From positions 1 through 64,000 of the forward strand of contig NZ_NHON01000005.1 in NCBI RefSeq assembly GCF_002195995.1: a stretch of 64,000 bases of DNA. Reading direction: 5' to 3'. The notes below the pieces were generated by a model. The model had not been told where the DNA came from, did not search any database, and saw only the letters and a program-made list of their open reading frames with translations. Below, in pieces: positions 26,228 to 34,249 of this stretch (positions are counted from its first letter, which is position 1; every line of letters starts with the position of its first letter). The translations under genes and the position numbers were made by a program. The stretch is from Inquilinus limosus. GTDB taxonomy: Bacteria; Pseudomonadota; Alphaproteobacteria; DSM-16000; Inquilinaceae.

Positions 26228-27756
26228 TGAGCGAGACGCTGCTCTATCCCGGCACCGACTGGGATTTCGGCACGATCCAGCGGATCTACGATCGGGTCGA
26301 GCAGGTGGCCAAGGGGCTGAAGCTCGACACCTATCCCAACCAGATCGAGGTGATCACGGCCGAGCAGATGCTCGACGCCTATTCCTCGATCGGCATGCCG
26401 CTGTTCTACAAGCACTGGTCCTTCGGCAAGCAGTTCGCCCAGAACGAGGTGCTGTACCGCAAGGGGCTGCGCGGGCTGGCCTATGAGCTGGTGATCAACT
26501 CCAGCCCCTGCATCAGCTACATCATGGAGGAGAACTCGGCGACCCTGCAGACGCTGGTGATCGCCCACGCCGCCTTCGGCCACAACACCTTCTTCAAGAC
26601 CAACTACCTGTTCAAGCAGTGGACCGATGCCGAGGGCATCCTCGACTATCTCGAATTCGCCAAGGCCTACATCGCGCAATGCGAGGAGCGCTACGGCCAG
26701 GCGGCGGTCGAGCAGCTGCTGGACGCCGCCCACGCGCTGATGAGCCATGGCGTGCACCGCTATCCGCGGCCGCGCCGGCCGGACCTGAAGACCGAGGAGC
26801 GGCGGGCCAAGGAGCGGCTGGAATACCAGGAGCAGGTGTTCAACGACCTGTGGCGCACCCTGCCGAACGCGCCGGCCAAGTCCGGGCCGGTGCTGAGCGA
26901 GGAGCGCCGCCGCGCCCTGCTCGAGCTGCCGCAGGAGAACATCCTGTATTTCCTGGAGAAATCGGCGCCGCGGCTGCAGCCCTGGCAGCGCGAGCTGCTG
27001 CGCATCGTCCGGCTGGTGGCGCAGTATTTCTACCCGCAATCGCAGACCAAGGTGATGAACGAGGGCTGCGCCTGCTGGGTGCACTACAAGATCATGACCC
27101 AGCTGCACGAGGAGGGCTCGCTGAACGACGGCGCCTTCCTGGAGTTCCTGCAGTCCCACACCAATGTCGTGTACCAACCGGAGTTCAACGACCAGCACTA
27201 CAACGGCATCAACCCCTACGCCCTGGGCCTGGGGATGATGCAGGACATCGAGCGGATCGTGGTCGACCCGACCGACGAGGACCGGGAATGGTTCCCGGAC
27301 ATCGCCGGCAAGGGTGATGCCACCGGCGTGCTGCAGGATGTCTGGGCCAACTACCGCGACGAGAGCTTCGTGTCGCAGTTCCTGAGCCCGCGGCTGATCC
27401 GGCAGTGGCGGATGTTCCACCTGCTGGACGATTCCGGCCAGCCGGAGCTGCGGGTCGACGCGATCCATGACGAGGGCGGCTACCGCCGCATCCGCCGGGC
27501 GCTGGCCCGGCATTACGACGTGGCCTGGAACGACCCGGACATCCAGGTGGTCGACGTCGACCTGGCCGGCGACCGCCGCCTGATACTGCAGCACAGCGTT
27601 CTGAACGGCATCCTGCTGGCCGAGAACGACACAAGGCAGGTGCTGCAGCACCTGGCCGACCTGTGGGGCTATGACGTGCTGCTGAAGGAGATCGACCCCT
27701 CCAGCAACGCCGTGCTGAAGGAGCATTCCGCCAGCGCGCGGTCGACGTTCTTCTGA
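26227..27756 (+). CDS. spoVR: SpoVR family protein
   Basis: A 509-aa SpoVR/YcgB protein of normal length. Family blocks seen: YPGTDWDFGTIQRIYD start, KHWSFGKQF, YELVINSSPCISYIMEEN and NEGCACWVHYKIM. In Bacillus SpoVR affects spore cortex formation; in proteobacteria its role is unknown, though it almost always travels with prkA and yeaH. Translation is coupled to yeaH through the 1-bp stop/start overlap. A palindromic element follows 24 bp after the stop. Confidence 0.95.
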   Translation: MSETLLYPGTDWDFGTIQRIYDRVEQVAKGLKLDTYPNQIEVITAEQMLDAYSSIGMPLFYKHWSFGKQFAQNEVLYRKGLRGLAYELVINSSPCISYIMEENSATLQTLVIAHAAFGHNTFFKTNYLFKQWTDAEGILDYLEFAKAYIAQCEERYGQAAVEQLLDAAHALMSHGVHRYPRPRRPDLKTEERRAKERLEYQEQVFNDLWRTLPNAPAKSGPVLSEERRRALLELPQENILYFLEKSAPRLQPWQRELLRIVRLVAQYFYPQSQTKVMNEGCACWVHYKIMTQLHEEGSLNDGAFLEFLQSHTNVVYQPEFNDQHYNGINPYALGLGMMQDIERIVVDPTDEDREWFPDIAGKGDATGVLQDVWANYRDESFVSQFLSPRLIRQWRMFHLLDDSGQPELRVDAIHDEGGYRRIRRALARHYDVAWNDPDIQVVDVDLAGDRRLILQHSVLNGILLAENDTRQVLQHLADLWGYDVLLKEIDPSSNAVLKEHSASARSTFF

Positions 27757-27779
27757 GCCAGCCCGGCTCGCCTTTCCAC

Positions 27780-27872
27780 TGTCATCCTCGGGCTTGACCC
27801 GAGGATCCAGGGGCTTTCAACAGCCGCTCTCGGTGGCTCCTGGATTGCCGGGTCAAGCCCGGCAATGACAAT
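27780..27872. repeat. Dispersed palindromic element, family A, inverted copy
   Basis: The same element as at 10857-10950 but in opposite orientation: hairpin ATCCTCGGG-cttga-CCCGAGGAT, a central segment, then hairpin TTGCCGGG-tcaag-CCCGGCAA. It fills the gap between the convergent spoVR and mscS-like genes, where it may act as a two-way mRNA 3' end. Confidence 0.85.
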
Positions 27873-27894
27873 GGAGGAGATCTGCTGCCGCCCT

Positions 27895-30009
27895 CTACCC
27901 TGCCTCCCCCGCCGGCTTGGCGCGGTCCAGCGCGTGCTGGGCCACGGCGGGCGGCACCGCCCCTCCTCCGCCGCCGCCGGCCACGGTGACGGTCGGGACG
28001 GCGAAGGCGATGCCGTTGGCCTCGAAGGCCTTCTTGATCATCGCCATCGCCCGGCGCCGGATCACGAACTGCTCGCCCGGCCTGGTCATCATCTTCAGCC
28101 GGATCTGGATGGCGTAGTCGCCGAACTGCTCCACCCCCTGCATCTTCAGCGTCTCCAGGATATGCGGCGCGAATTCCGGGTCGGCCGCCAGTTCCTTGCC
28201 GACCTGCTTGACGATCGGTTTGATCTTGTCGAGGTCGGTGTCGTAGGTGACCGACACCGTCATCTTGTCGATCACCCAGTCGCGCGAATAGTTGGTGATC
28301 TTGTCCAGCGAGCCGAACGGGATGGTGTGCAGGGCGCCGCGGTGGTGGCGCAGCTTGAGCGAGCGCAGCGAGAACCCCTCCACCGTGCCGCGGATGCTGC
28401 CGCTCTCGATGTATTCGCCGATGCGGAAGGCGTCGTCGAACAGGAAGAACATGCCGGAGATGACGTCCTTCACCAGCGTCTGGGCGCCGAAGCCGACGGC
28501 CAGGCCGACCACGCCGGCGCCGGCGACCAGCGGCCCGATCTCCACCCCCAGCGCCGCCAGGGCGATCAGCCCGGCCATCACTGCCAGCACCACGAACAGC
28601 ACGTTCTTCAGAATCGGCAGCAGCGTGCGCAGCCGGGCGTGGCGCCGGGCGTCGTCGCCGGTGCCGAGCCCGCCCGCATTGGCGGTGACGATGCGCTGAT
28701 CCAGCCAGGCGCGCAGCAGGTGCCAGGCGAAATCGGCCACCAGGAACACGATCGCGGCGTTGATGGCACCGCGCATCAGGCGCGTCAGCACGGTGTCGCG
28801 CGTGGTCAGGGCGGCGAGGTCGAGCCCCAGCACCGCGGCGACCAGCAGCGCTGCGCCGATCACCAGCAGGGCGCGCAGGCCGCGCTCCAGCGACACGCCG
28901 AGCACCGACGGGATCTCCTCCGCCGCCGCGGCCCCGGCCGGGCGCAGCACATGCTTGACCGCCAGATGGCTGCCGCGGATGGCGATCGGCAGCAGCAGCA
29001 GGATGACACCGACATAGAAGGGCGCGACCGAGCCGGTGAACAGCGCCAGCCAGATGCCGATCAGGTAGAGCGTCAGCATCCAGGTGCCGATCCGGTGGTC
29101 GTGGCCGATCCGGTCGCGGCCGTCGAAGGTCGGGGCGCGCCATAGCGCCGTCAGGGTCAGGCCCAGCAGGACGACGCCGCAGGCCAGGCCGACCAGATAC
29201 CAGCTCTCCCGCCGCAGCCCCAGCGTGGTCAGGACGTCCAGGGTGAACTGCACGAAGAAGAACCAGCCCACCAGGATCGCCGACCAGACGAACCAGAAAT
29301 GCGCGGTCGGTGTCGCCATCGGCACCAGCCGGAACCGCTCCGCCCCTGGCGCCAGGATGATACGGCCCAGCACCAGCGTCACCCGCACGATCAGCACCAG
29401 CAGCAGGTAGGACAGCACGATCTCCTGCAGCAGCGGCGGCCAGTCGAACAGCAGGAAGGCGCCGATGCTGCCGAGGGCGAAGACGAAGATCAGGCCGAGG
29501 CCGTAGACCGAGCGCAGCCACACCGCCTGCAGCCGGCCATGCAGCGTGTCGAGCTGGGTGCCGATCAGCCGGCGGCGGAAGCGGGCCGACAGATACCAGT
29601 AGAGCTTCTCGGCGCCGAAGCCGAGGCCGACGAAGACCGCGAGCGACAGGATCGTCCACAGCAGCCCCTGGTCCTCCAGCTGCGCCACCAGCACCCGCCG
29701 GGCGGCGGCGAGCTCGGCCGGCAGCGCCGGGGCGGCGGCGACCAGCGCGCGGAGGAAGCCCCGCGTGGCGTCGATGCCGCCGGCCAGGCTTTGCTGCACC
29801 CCCTCGGCGGCGGGCGCGGCGCCGGCGTCCCCGGCGGCCGGGGCGGCGACCTGGCTCTGCAGCCAGCCGCGCACCTCCGGGTCCTGCAGCAGCTCGGCCA
29901 GGCTGCGCAGCTTCTCCGGGCTCGGCGGCGGTGCGGCCTGCTGGGCCGGGGCAGCCCCCGGGGCGCCCAGCCCGAGCAGGAGGACGAACAGAAACAGCAG
30001 GCGATGCAT
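27895..30009 (-). CDS. Large MscS-family mechanosensitive channel
   Basis: A 704-aa MscS-superfamily channel. Signal peptide 1-22 (cleavage after APAQ), a periplasmic helical region to about 130, about ten further TM segments, then the MscS core from about 520. The pore helix GLAVGFGAQTLVKDVISGMF and the beta domain FDDAFRIGEYIESGSIRGTVEGFSLRSLKLR are intact. It gates under membrane tension to release solutes on hypo-osmotic shock. The C-terminus ends in a poly-Gly, Pro-rich tail. GAGGGG precedes ATG 30009. It lies 14 bp downstream of the ltrA-like gene and is probably co-transcribed. Confidence 0.9.
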   Translation of the reverse strand: MHRLLFLFVLLLGLGAPGAAPAQQAAPPPSPEKLRSLAELLQDPEVRGWLQSQVAAPAAGDAGAAPAAEGVQQSLAGGIDATRGFLRALVAAAPALPAELAAARRVLVAQLEDQGLLWTILSLAVFVGLGFGAEKLYWYLSARFRRRLIGTQLDTLHGRLQAVWLRSVYGLGLIFVFALGSIGAFLLFDWPPLLQEIVLSYLLLVLIVRVTLVLGRIILAPGAERFRLVPMATPTAHFWFVWSAILVGWFFFVQFTLDVLTTLGLRRESWYLVGLACGVVLLGLTLTALWRAPTFDGRDRIGHDHRIGTWMLTLYLIGIWLALFTGSVAPFYVGVILLLLPIAIRGSHLAVKHVLRPAGAAAAEEIPSVLGVSLERGLRALLVIGAALLVAAVLGLDLAALTTRDTVLTRLMRGAINAAIVFLVADFAWHLLRAWLDQRIVTANAGGLGTGDDARRHARLRTLLPILKNVLFVVLAVMAGLIALAALGVEIGPLVAGAGVVGLAVGFGAQTLVKDVISGMFFLFDDAFRIGEYIESGSIRGTVEGFSLRSLKLRHHRGALHTIPFGSLDKITNYSRDWVIDKMTVSVTYDTDLDKIKPIVKQVGKELAADPEFAPHILETLKMQGVEQFGDYAIQIRLKMMTRPGEQFVIRRRAMAMIKKAFEANGIAFAVPTVTVAGGGGGGAVPPAVAQHALDRAKPAGEAG

Positions 30010-30023
30010 GGCGGGACAGCCCC

Positions 30024-31226
30024 TCAGCCGATCTCGGGCGATGATAGAGCGCGGGCGCCGCGAAGCGACAGCCGTTCCCACACCGCGACCACCAGCATCA
30101 CCACCGCCACGCCGGCGGAGAGCAGCAGCGGCGACAGCCCGTCCGACAGCGGGATCAGCAGGGCCAGCAGCACCAGGCCGGCCAGATGCGACAGCGGGAT
30201 GCGGCCGGCGGTCGACCATTTGAACAGCGAGTTGCCGAGCAGGTACAGCGCCGGCCCGCCCAGCAGCGCGGCCACGGTACCGACGCCGACATGGCCCGTG
30301 GGATGGGCCAGCACCAGCTCGTCCGCCACGGCGCCGACGATGATGCCGGCGACGATCAGCAGGTGGATATAGGTGTAGGCGATGCGCGCCAGCCGCCCGG
30401 GATCTTCGGCATGGGCGATGCGGTGGCTGCCGCGCTCGGCCCCAATGTCGAAATAGATCCACCACATCGCCACGCTGCCGATGAAGGAGATGACGAAGGC
30501 GGCGACGGTGGCCGCGTCCCGCTCCAGCTCGGCGAAGGTGGCGCCGGTGACCAGGATCGATTCACCCAGCGCGATGATCACGAACAGGCCGCAGCGCTCG
30601 GCCATGTGCCCGCCCTCGACATCCCAGTCGGCGGTGGTGGAGCGGCCGAGGCCGGGCGTCCAGAAGCCGAGCGAGGGCGAGACGTATTCGATCGCCAGCG
30701 CCATGGCCCACAGCGCCAGCCGCGCCTCCGCCTCCACGAAGGCGCCGGCGATCCAGAACACGGCGGACACCGCCAGCCAGGCGCTGATGCGCAGGAAGTT
30801 GCGACAATTGCCCGGGCTGTGGCCGCGCAGCGCCGCGGCGGTGAACAGGCTGCGCCCGAGCTGCATGAAGACGTAGGCGCCGGCAAAGGCCAGCCCCTTT
30901 CCGGCGAAGGCCTCGGGCAGCGAGGTCGACAGCACCAGACCGGCCAGCATCAGCACCAGCAGCAGCAGGCGCACCGGCGTGCGCTCCGGGTCCAGCCAGT
31001 TGGTGACCCAGGAAGTGTAGATCCACACCCACCACACGGCCAGGAACAGCAAAGCCATGTGCACCGCGCCGAGCAGGGTGAGGTCGTGCAGCAGCCCGTG
31101 CGACAGCTGGGTGATGGCGAAGACGAAGACCAGGTCGAAGAACAGCTCGACGAAGGTGACCTTGCCGTGCTCATGCGCCTTGCGCGGGCGGAGCAGGTTG
31201 CGCGGCCGGGCGGCCTGGACGGTCAT
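30024..31226 (-). CDS. ltrA: Low temperature requirement protein A (LtrA) family membrane protein
   Basis: A 400-aa polytopic membrane protein with about ten to twelve TM segments. The N-terminal signature VTFVELFFDLVFVFAITQLSH and the later ERCGLFVIIALGESILVTG define the LtrA family. Listeria LtrA is needed for growth in the cold; its biochemical function is not known. Together with the MscS gene just downstream it suggests a membrane-stress unit, which is inference. Confidence 0.9.
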   Translation of the reverse strand: MTVQAARPRNLLRPRKAHEHGKVTFVELFFDLVFVFAITQLSHGLLHDLTLLGAVHMALLFLAVWWVWIYTSWVTNWLDPERTPVRLLLLVLMLAGLVLSTSLPEAFAGKGLAFAGAYVFMQLGRSLFTAAALRGHSPGNCRNFLRISAWLAVSAVFWIAGAFVEAEARLALWAMALAIEYVSPSLGFWTPGLGRSTTADWDVEGGHMAERCGLFVIIALGESILVTGATFAELERDAATVAAFVISFIGSVAMWWIYFDIGAERGSHRIAHAEDPGRLARIAYTYIHLLIVAGIIVGAVADELVLAHPTGHVGVGTVAALLGGPALYLLGNSLFKWSTAGRIPLSHLAGLVLLALLIPLSDGLSPLLLSAGVAVVMLVVAVWERLSLRGARALSSPEIG

Positions 31227-31260
31227 GCGCGAATTCCCCCGAATCCGATGGTGATCAATC

Positions 31261-31839
31261 CTATGCCTGCCCCTGCATCCGCGCGAGATGCCGCGCGGCG
31301 GCCGCCTCCAGCACCGGGCTCAGCGCCTCGGCCAGCGTCTCGAGCTGGCCAATGTCGTCCCCACCGAAGCCGCCGCAGCGATCGGTGACCGCCGCCAGCG
31401 ACGCCATCCGCCCATCGGCGAAGGGCATCGGCAGGGCCAGGTAGTCGGTGGCGCCCTGCGCGGCCAGGCGGTGCAGCAGCGGATGCGCCGCCGCCGGCAC
31501 CGCGGGCTCCAGCCGCAGCCGGAACGCCGTGCCGGTGCGGTCGATATGCTCCAGCGGGCTGCCGATATAGGCCGGCGACCGCCGCAGCCCGGCCTGGGCG
31601 ACCCGATCACGGTCGAGCGGCCGGCCGCGGGTCCAGACCGCGGCCCAGCCATCCAGGCGCGGCCCGTCGGCCCGCAGCGACAGGCGCAGCCGCACCAGCG
31701 GCGCGCCCGCCTCCACCAGCCGCAGGGCCAGCGCCTGGGTCAGCGCGTTCGGGTCGGCCAGGAACCGGCCCTCGCGGAACAGCCAGGACAGGATGGGCGC
31801 CAGCGCCCAGCCGTCCCCGGCGTCCGCGAGGGTGCTCAT
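31261..31839 (-). CDS. Lone sensor domain of a class III cyclase type, no catalytic domain
   Basis: A 192-aa soluble protein. The pattern WLFREGRFLADPNALTQALALRLVEAGAPLVRLRL, then SPLEHIDRTG and a GAF-like end resembles the N-terminal sensor region in front of adenylate cyclase catalytic domains in many alphaproteobacteria. Those proteins continue into the cyclase domain right after a segment like LETLAEALSPVLEAAAARHL. This one stops 7 residues later, and only 34 bp separate it from the next gene. It is either a truncated relic or a stand-alone sensor. GGGGCGGA precedes ATG 31839. It starts 10 bp after the SDR stop and is probably co-transcribed. Confidence 0.65.
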   Translation of the reverse strand: MSTLADAGDGWALAPILSWLFREGRFLADPNALTQALALRLVEAGAPLVRLRLSLRADGPRLDGWAAVWTRGRPLDRDRVAQAGLRRSPAYIGSPLEHIDRTGTAFRLRLEPAVPAAAHPLLHRLAAQGATDYLALPMPFADGRMASLAAVTDRCGGFGGDDIGQLETLAEALSPVLEAAAARHLARMQGQA

Positions 31840-31849
31840 TCCGCCCCGG

Positions 31850-32605
31850 CTAGCGGGTGGTGTAGCCGCCATTGGCGAACAGGGTCTGGCCGGTGATCCA
31901 GCCGCCCTGGGTCGCCAGGAAGCGGACGATCGGCACGATCTCCTGGATCCTGGTCAGCCCGCCCAGGGCCGAGGCCGCGGTGTGGTAGGCCACGGAATCC
32001 GGGGTCTCCGCCGGGTAGAAGAAGGGCGTGTCCATCGGGCCCGGGCCGATATTGTTCACCGAGATGCCGCGGGCCCCGAACTCCTTGGCCGCGGCGCGGG
32101 TGAAATGCTCGACCGGCGCCTTGGCCCCGGCATAGGTCGAGTAGAGCCCGGTGAAGGCGGCCAGCAGCGAGGTCACGATGGTGATGATCCGCCCGCCATC
32201 CTCCAGCGTCTTGCCGGCTTCGCGGATGAAGAAATAGGCGGCCTTGGAGTTGACCGCGAACATCTCGTCGTATTCGGCCTCGGTGGTCTCGACGAAGGGC
32301 TTCTTCAGCACCTTGCCGGCGGTGTTGACGGCAACGTCGACCCGGCCGAAGCGCGACTTCGCCTCGGCGAACAGGCGCTCGACCTCGGCCACCCGGGTCA
32401 GGTCGCCCTGCAGGGCGAAGGCGTCGCCGCCCGCGGCCTTGACCGCGGCCACGGTCTCCTCGGCCGCCGCCCTGGTGCCGTCGCTGTTGAAGTTGATCGC
32501 GATCCGCGCGCCGGCGCCGGCCAGGTCGCGGCTGATCAGGCCGCCGAGATTCTTGGCGCCGCCGCCGATGACGACGACCTTGTCCTTGAGGGGCTGGGGG
32601 GACAT
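31850..32605 (-). CDS. Atypical SDR-family oxidoreductase
   Basis: A 251-aa SDR. The cofactor motif is unusual: GGGAKNLGG (residues 14-22) in place of TGxxxGxG, and NTAG (94-97) in place of NNAG. The catalytic Tyr158 and Lys162 (YAGAK) and the C-terminal FANGG strand are present, so activity is likely. Substrate unknown. GGAGAAG stands 7 nt before ATG 32605. It is divergent from an AraC gene and shares with it a palindromic intergenic region. Confidence 0.85.
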   Translation of the reverse strand: MSPQPLKDKVVVIGGGAKNLGGLISRDLAGAGARIAINFNSDGTRAAAEETVAAVKAAGGDAFALQGDLTRVAEVERLFAEAKSRFGRVDVAVNTAGKVLKKPFVETTEAEYDEMFAVNSKAAYFFIREAGKTLEDGGRIITIVTSLLAAFTGLYSTYAGAKAPVEHFTRAAAKEFGARGISVNNIGPGPMDTPFFYPAETPDSVAYHTAASALGGLTRIQEIVPIVRFLATQGGWITGQTLFANGGYTTR

Positions 32606-32727
32606 GGCATGCTTCTCCGATGCGGGCCGGACCGTCCGGCCGATGGAGGCAGGGTGCCAGCCGGCAGGGCCGCGGCGCTTCCACGATGCCCGCCGCGGTT
32701 GCAGATTCTCCGACGGCATCTAGAATA

Positions 32728-32741
32728 GATAAAATTTTATC
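32728..32741. promoter_or_regulatory. Perfect 14-bp palindrome GATAAAATTTTATC
   Basis: The fully self-complementary GATAAAATTTTATC lies 26 bp before the AraC start and 122 bp before the SDR start. It is the most AT-rich point of this intergenic region, so it may be operator, promoter, or both. An AraC-family protein usually binds direct repeats, so another regulator is possible. Confidence 0.5.
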
Positions 32742-32767
32742 CTTCTCTCTCCCGGCAGGCAGGTGCG

Positions 32768-33616
32768 ATGGCAGGCACATCCCCCATTCCGACCGAGATC
32801 CAGGGGCGCTGGGGCCCGGTCGAGCTGGTGGTGACGCGCGAGGACATCCGCGCCGCGACGGCCTGGCAGATGCGCGAGGCCCGGCATGCGGTGATCGTGC
32901 ATCTCGGCGGCCCGATGAAACGACTGGAGACCGAGCTGGACGGCGTCGCCGCCAAGCCCGGCCCGCCTTCGGCCGGCGATATCTGGGTGGTTCCGGCGGG
33001 CCGGCGCTATGCCAGCCAGGCCAGCGGCGGGCGCATCCGCTACGGCGTGCTGTATGTCGAGCCGGAGGCGCTGGCGCAGCTGACAGGGGATGGCGGGATC
33101 GCGCCGCGCCTCGCCCATCGCGACGAGTTCCTGTACCGCTCGGTCGAGCGGCTGGCCGGGCTGATCGGCCAGGATGACGATGTCTCGGGCCTGCTGGGCG
33201 GCAGCCTGGGCCAGGCCCTGGCGCTGCACCTGGCGCAGGGCTACCGCACCGGCGACGCCGCGGCGGGCCCGCGCGGGCCGCGGCTGGGCGAGCGGGCGCA
33301 GGCGCGGCTGCAGGAGCGCATCCACAGCCATCTCGGCGACCGGATCACGCTGGACGACCTGGCCGTGATCGCCGGGATGAGCCCGCACAACCTGCTGATC
33401 GCCTTCCGCGCGGCCTTCGGCACCACCCCGGCGCAATATGTCATCGCCCAGCGGCTGCGCCGGGCGCGGTGGCTGCTGGCCAACACGGCGCAGGACATCA
33501 CCACGATCGCGCTGGAGACCGGCTTCGCCAGCCACAGCCACCTGACCACCGCCTTCAAGCGCCATGTCGGGCTGGCGCCGCGGGACTTCCGCCGGCGCTG
33601 GCGCGACGACGCCTGA
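32768..33616 (+). CDS. AraC-family transcriptional regulator
   Basis: A 282-aa regulator. A cupin-like sensor region lies at about 15-125 and the double HTH at about 185-280: ERIHSHLGDRITLDDLAVIAGMSPHNLLIAFRAAFGTTPAQYV, then TTIALETGFASHSHLTTAFKRHVGLAPRDFRRRW. The second HTH is the best-conserved AraC signature. Divergent from the SDR/sensor pair, which is its likely target. Its stop lies 9 bp from that of the facing DUF4893-like gene. Confidence 0.9.
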   Translation: MAGTSPIPTEIQGRWGPVELVVTREDIRAATAWQMREARHAVIVHLGGPMKRLETELDGVAAKPGPPSAGDIWVVPAGRRYASQASGGRIRYGVLYVEPEALAQLTGDGGIAPRLAHRDEFLYRSVERLAGLIGQDDDVSGLLGGSLGQALALHLAQGYRTGDAAAGPRGPRLGERAQARLQERIHSHLGDRITLDDLAVIAGMSPHNLLIAFRAAFGTTPAQYVIAQRLRRARWLLANTAQDITTIALETGFASHSHLTTAFKRHVGLAPRDFRRRWRDDA

Positions 33617-33625
33617 GCTCGGGCC

Positions 33626-34225
33626 TTACCGGATGCGCTGGAGCTCCATGATGTCGAACTGGGATTCGAAGCGCGGCGACGGGAATTCCAGCCGCAGCCG
33701 GTCGGGCCCGACCCGGACCAGATAGGCGACCTGGTCGCGCTCGGCGTCCTTGCCATAGGGCTTCGGCTTGCCCTCATAGCCGTAATAGGAGGTGCCGACA
33801 TAGGTCAGCCGGTCGGGGTTGGCGTTGTCATAGAAGGTGCCGGCGGTGCGCTGCGAGCCGGAGATCTTGTCCAGCCGCAGCCCGGCCGCGTCGTCGGTGA
33901 TGCGGCAGCGGAACCAGTCATAGATCACCAGCGGCAGGGTGTCGCTGCCGCCCAGCTTGGCCACCCGGCAGCGCCAGGTGCCAGCCAGGTCGGTGGCGCC
34001 GCGGATCGCCTGCGGCTTGCCGGACAGGATCTGGTCCAGCATGGCCACCGCCGCCTTGTCGTCGCTCTCGCGGGCGGCGCCGATCGCCTCGCCGCGCACG
34101 GAATCGAAGCTCTCGAGCCGCTGGCGGTCGTCGGCCGACAGCTTGCCCGGCAGGTCGCCATCGGCCAGCGCGGGCGCCGCCGCGGCCAGGGCGAGGATCA
34201 TCGCCAATGTTGCGCGAAGCGCCAT
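33626..34225 (-). CDS. Secreted DUF4893-like protein
   Basis: A 199-aa exported protein. Signal peptide 1-21 (cleavage after PALA). The mature part has GTWRCRVAKLGG, DWFRCRI and GSQRTAGTFYDN, which fit my recollection of DUF4893; a profile search would settle this. The two Cys may pair in the periplasm. It starts 24 bp after the RimK-like gene on the same strand, so it is probably the last gene of that operon. Function unknown. Confidence 0.65.
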   Translation of the reverse strand: MALRATLAMILALAAAAPALADGDLPGKLSADDRQRLESFDSVRGEAIGAARESDDKAAVAMLDQILSGKPQAIRGATDLAGTWRCRVAKLGGSDTLPLVIYDWFRCRITDDAAGLRLDKISGSQRTAGTFYDNANPDRLTYVGTSYYGYEGKPKPYGKDAERDQVAYLVRVGPDRLRLEFPSPRFESQFDIMELQRIR

Positions 34226-34249
34226 TCCGTTCCCCCTCGGCGCGCCGGG

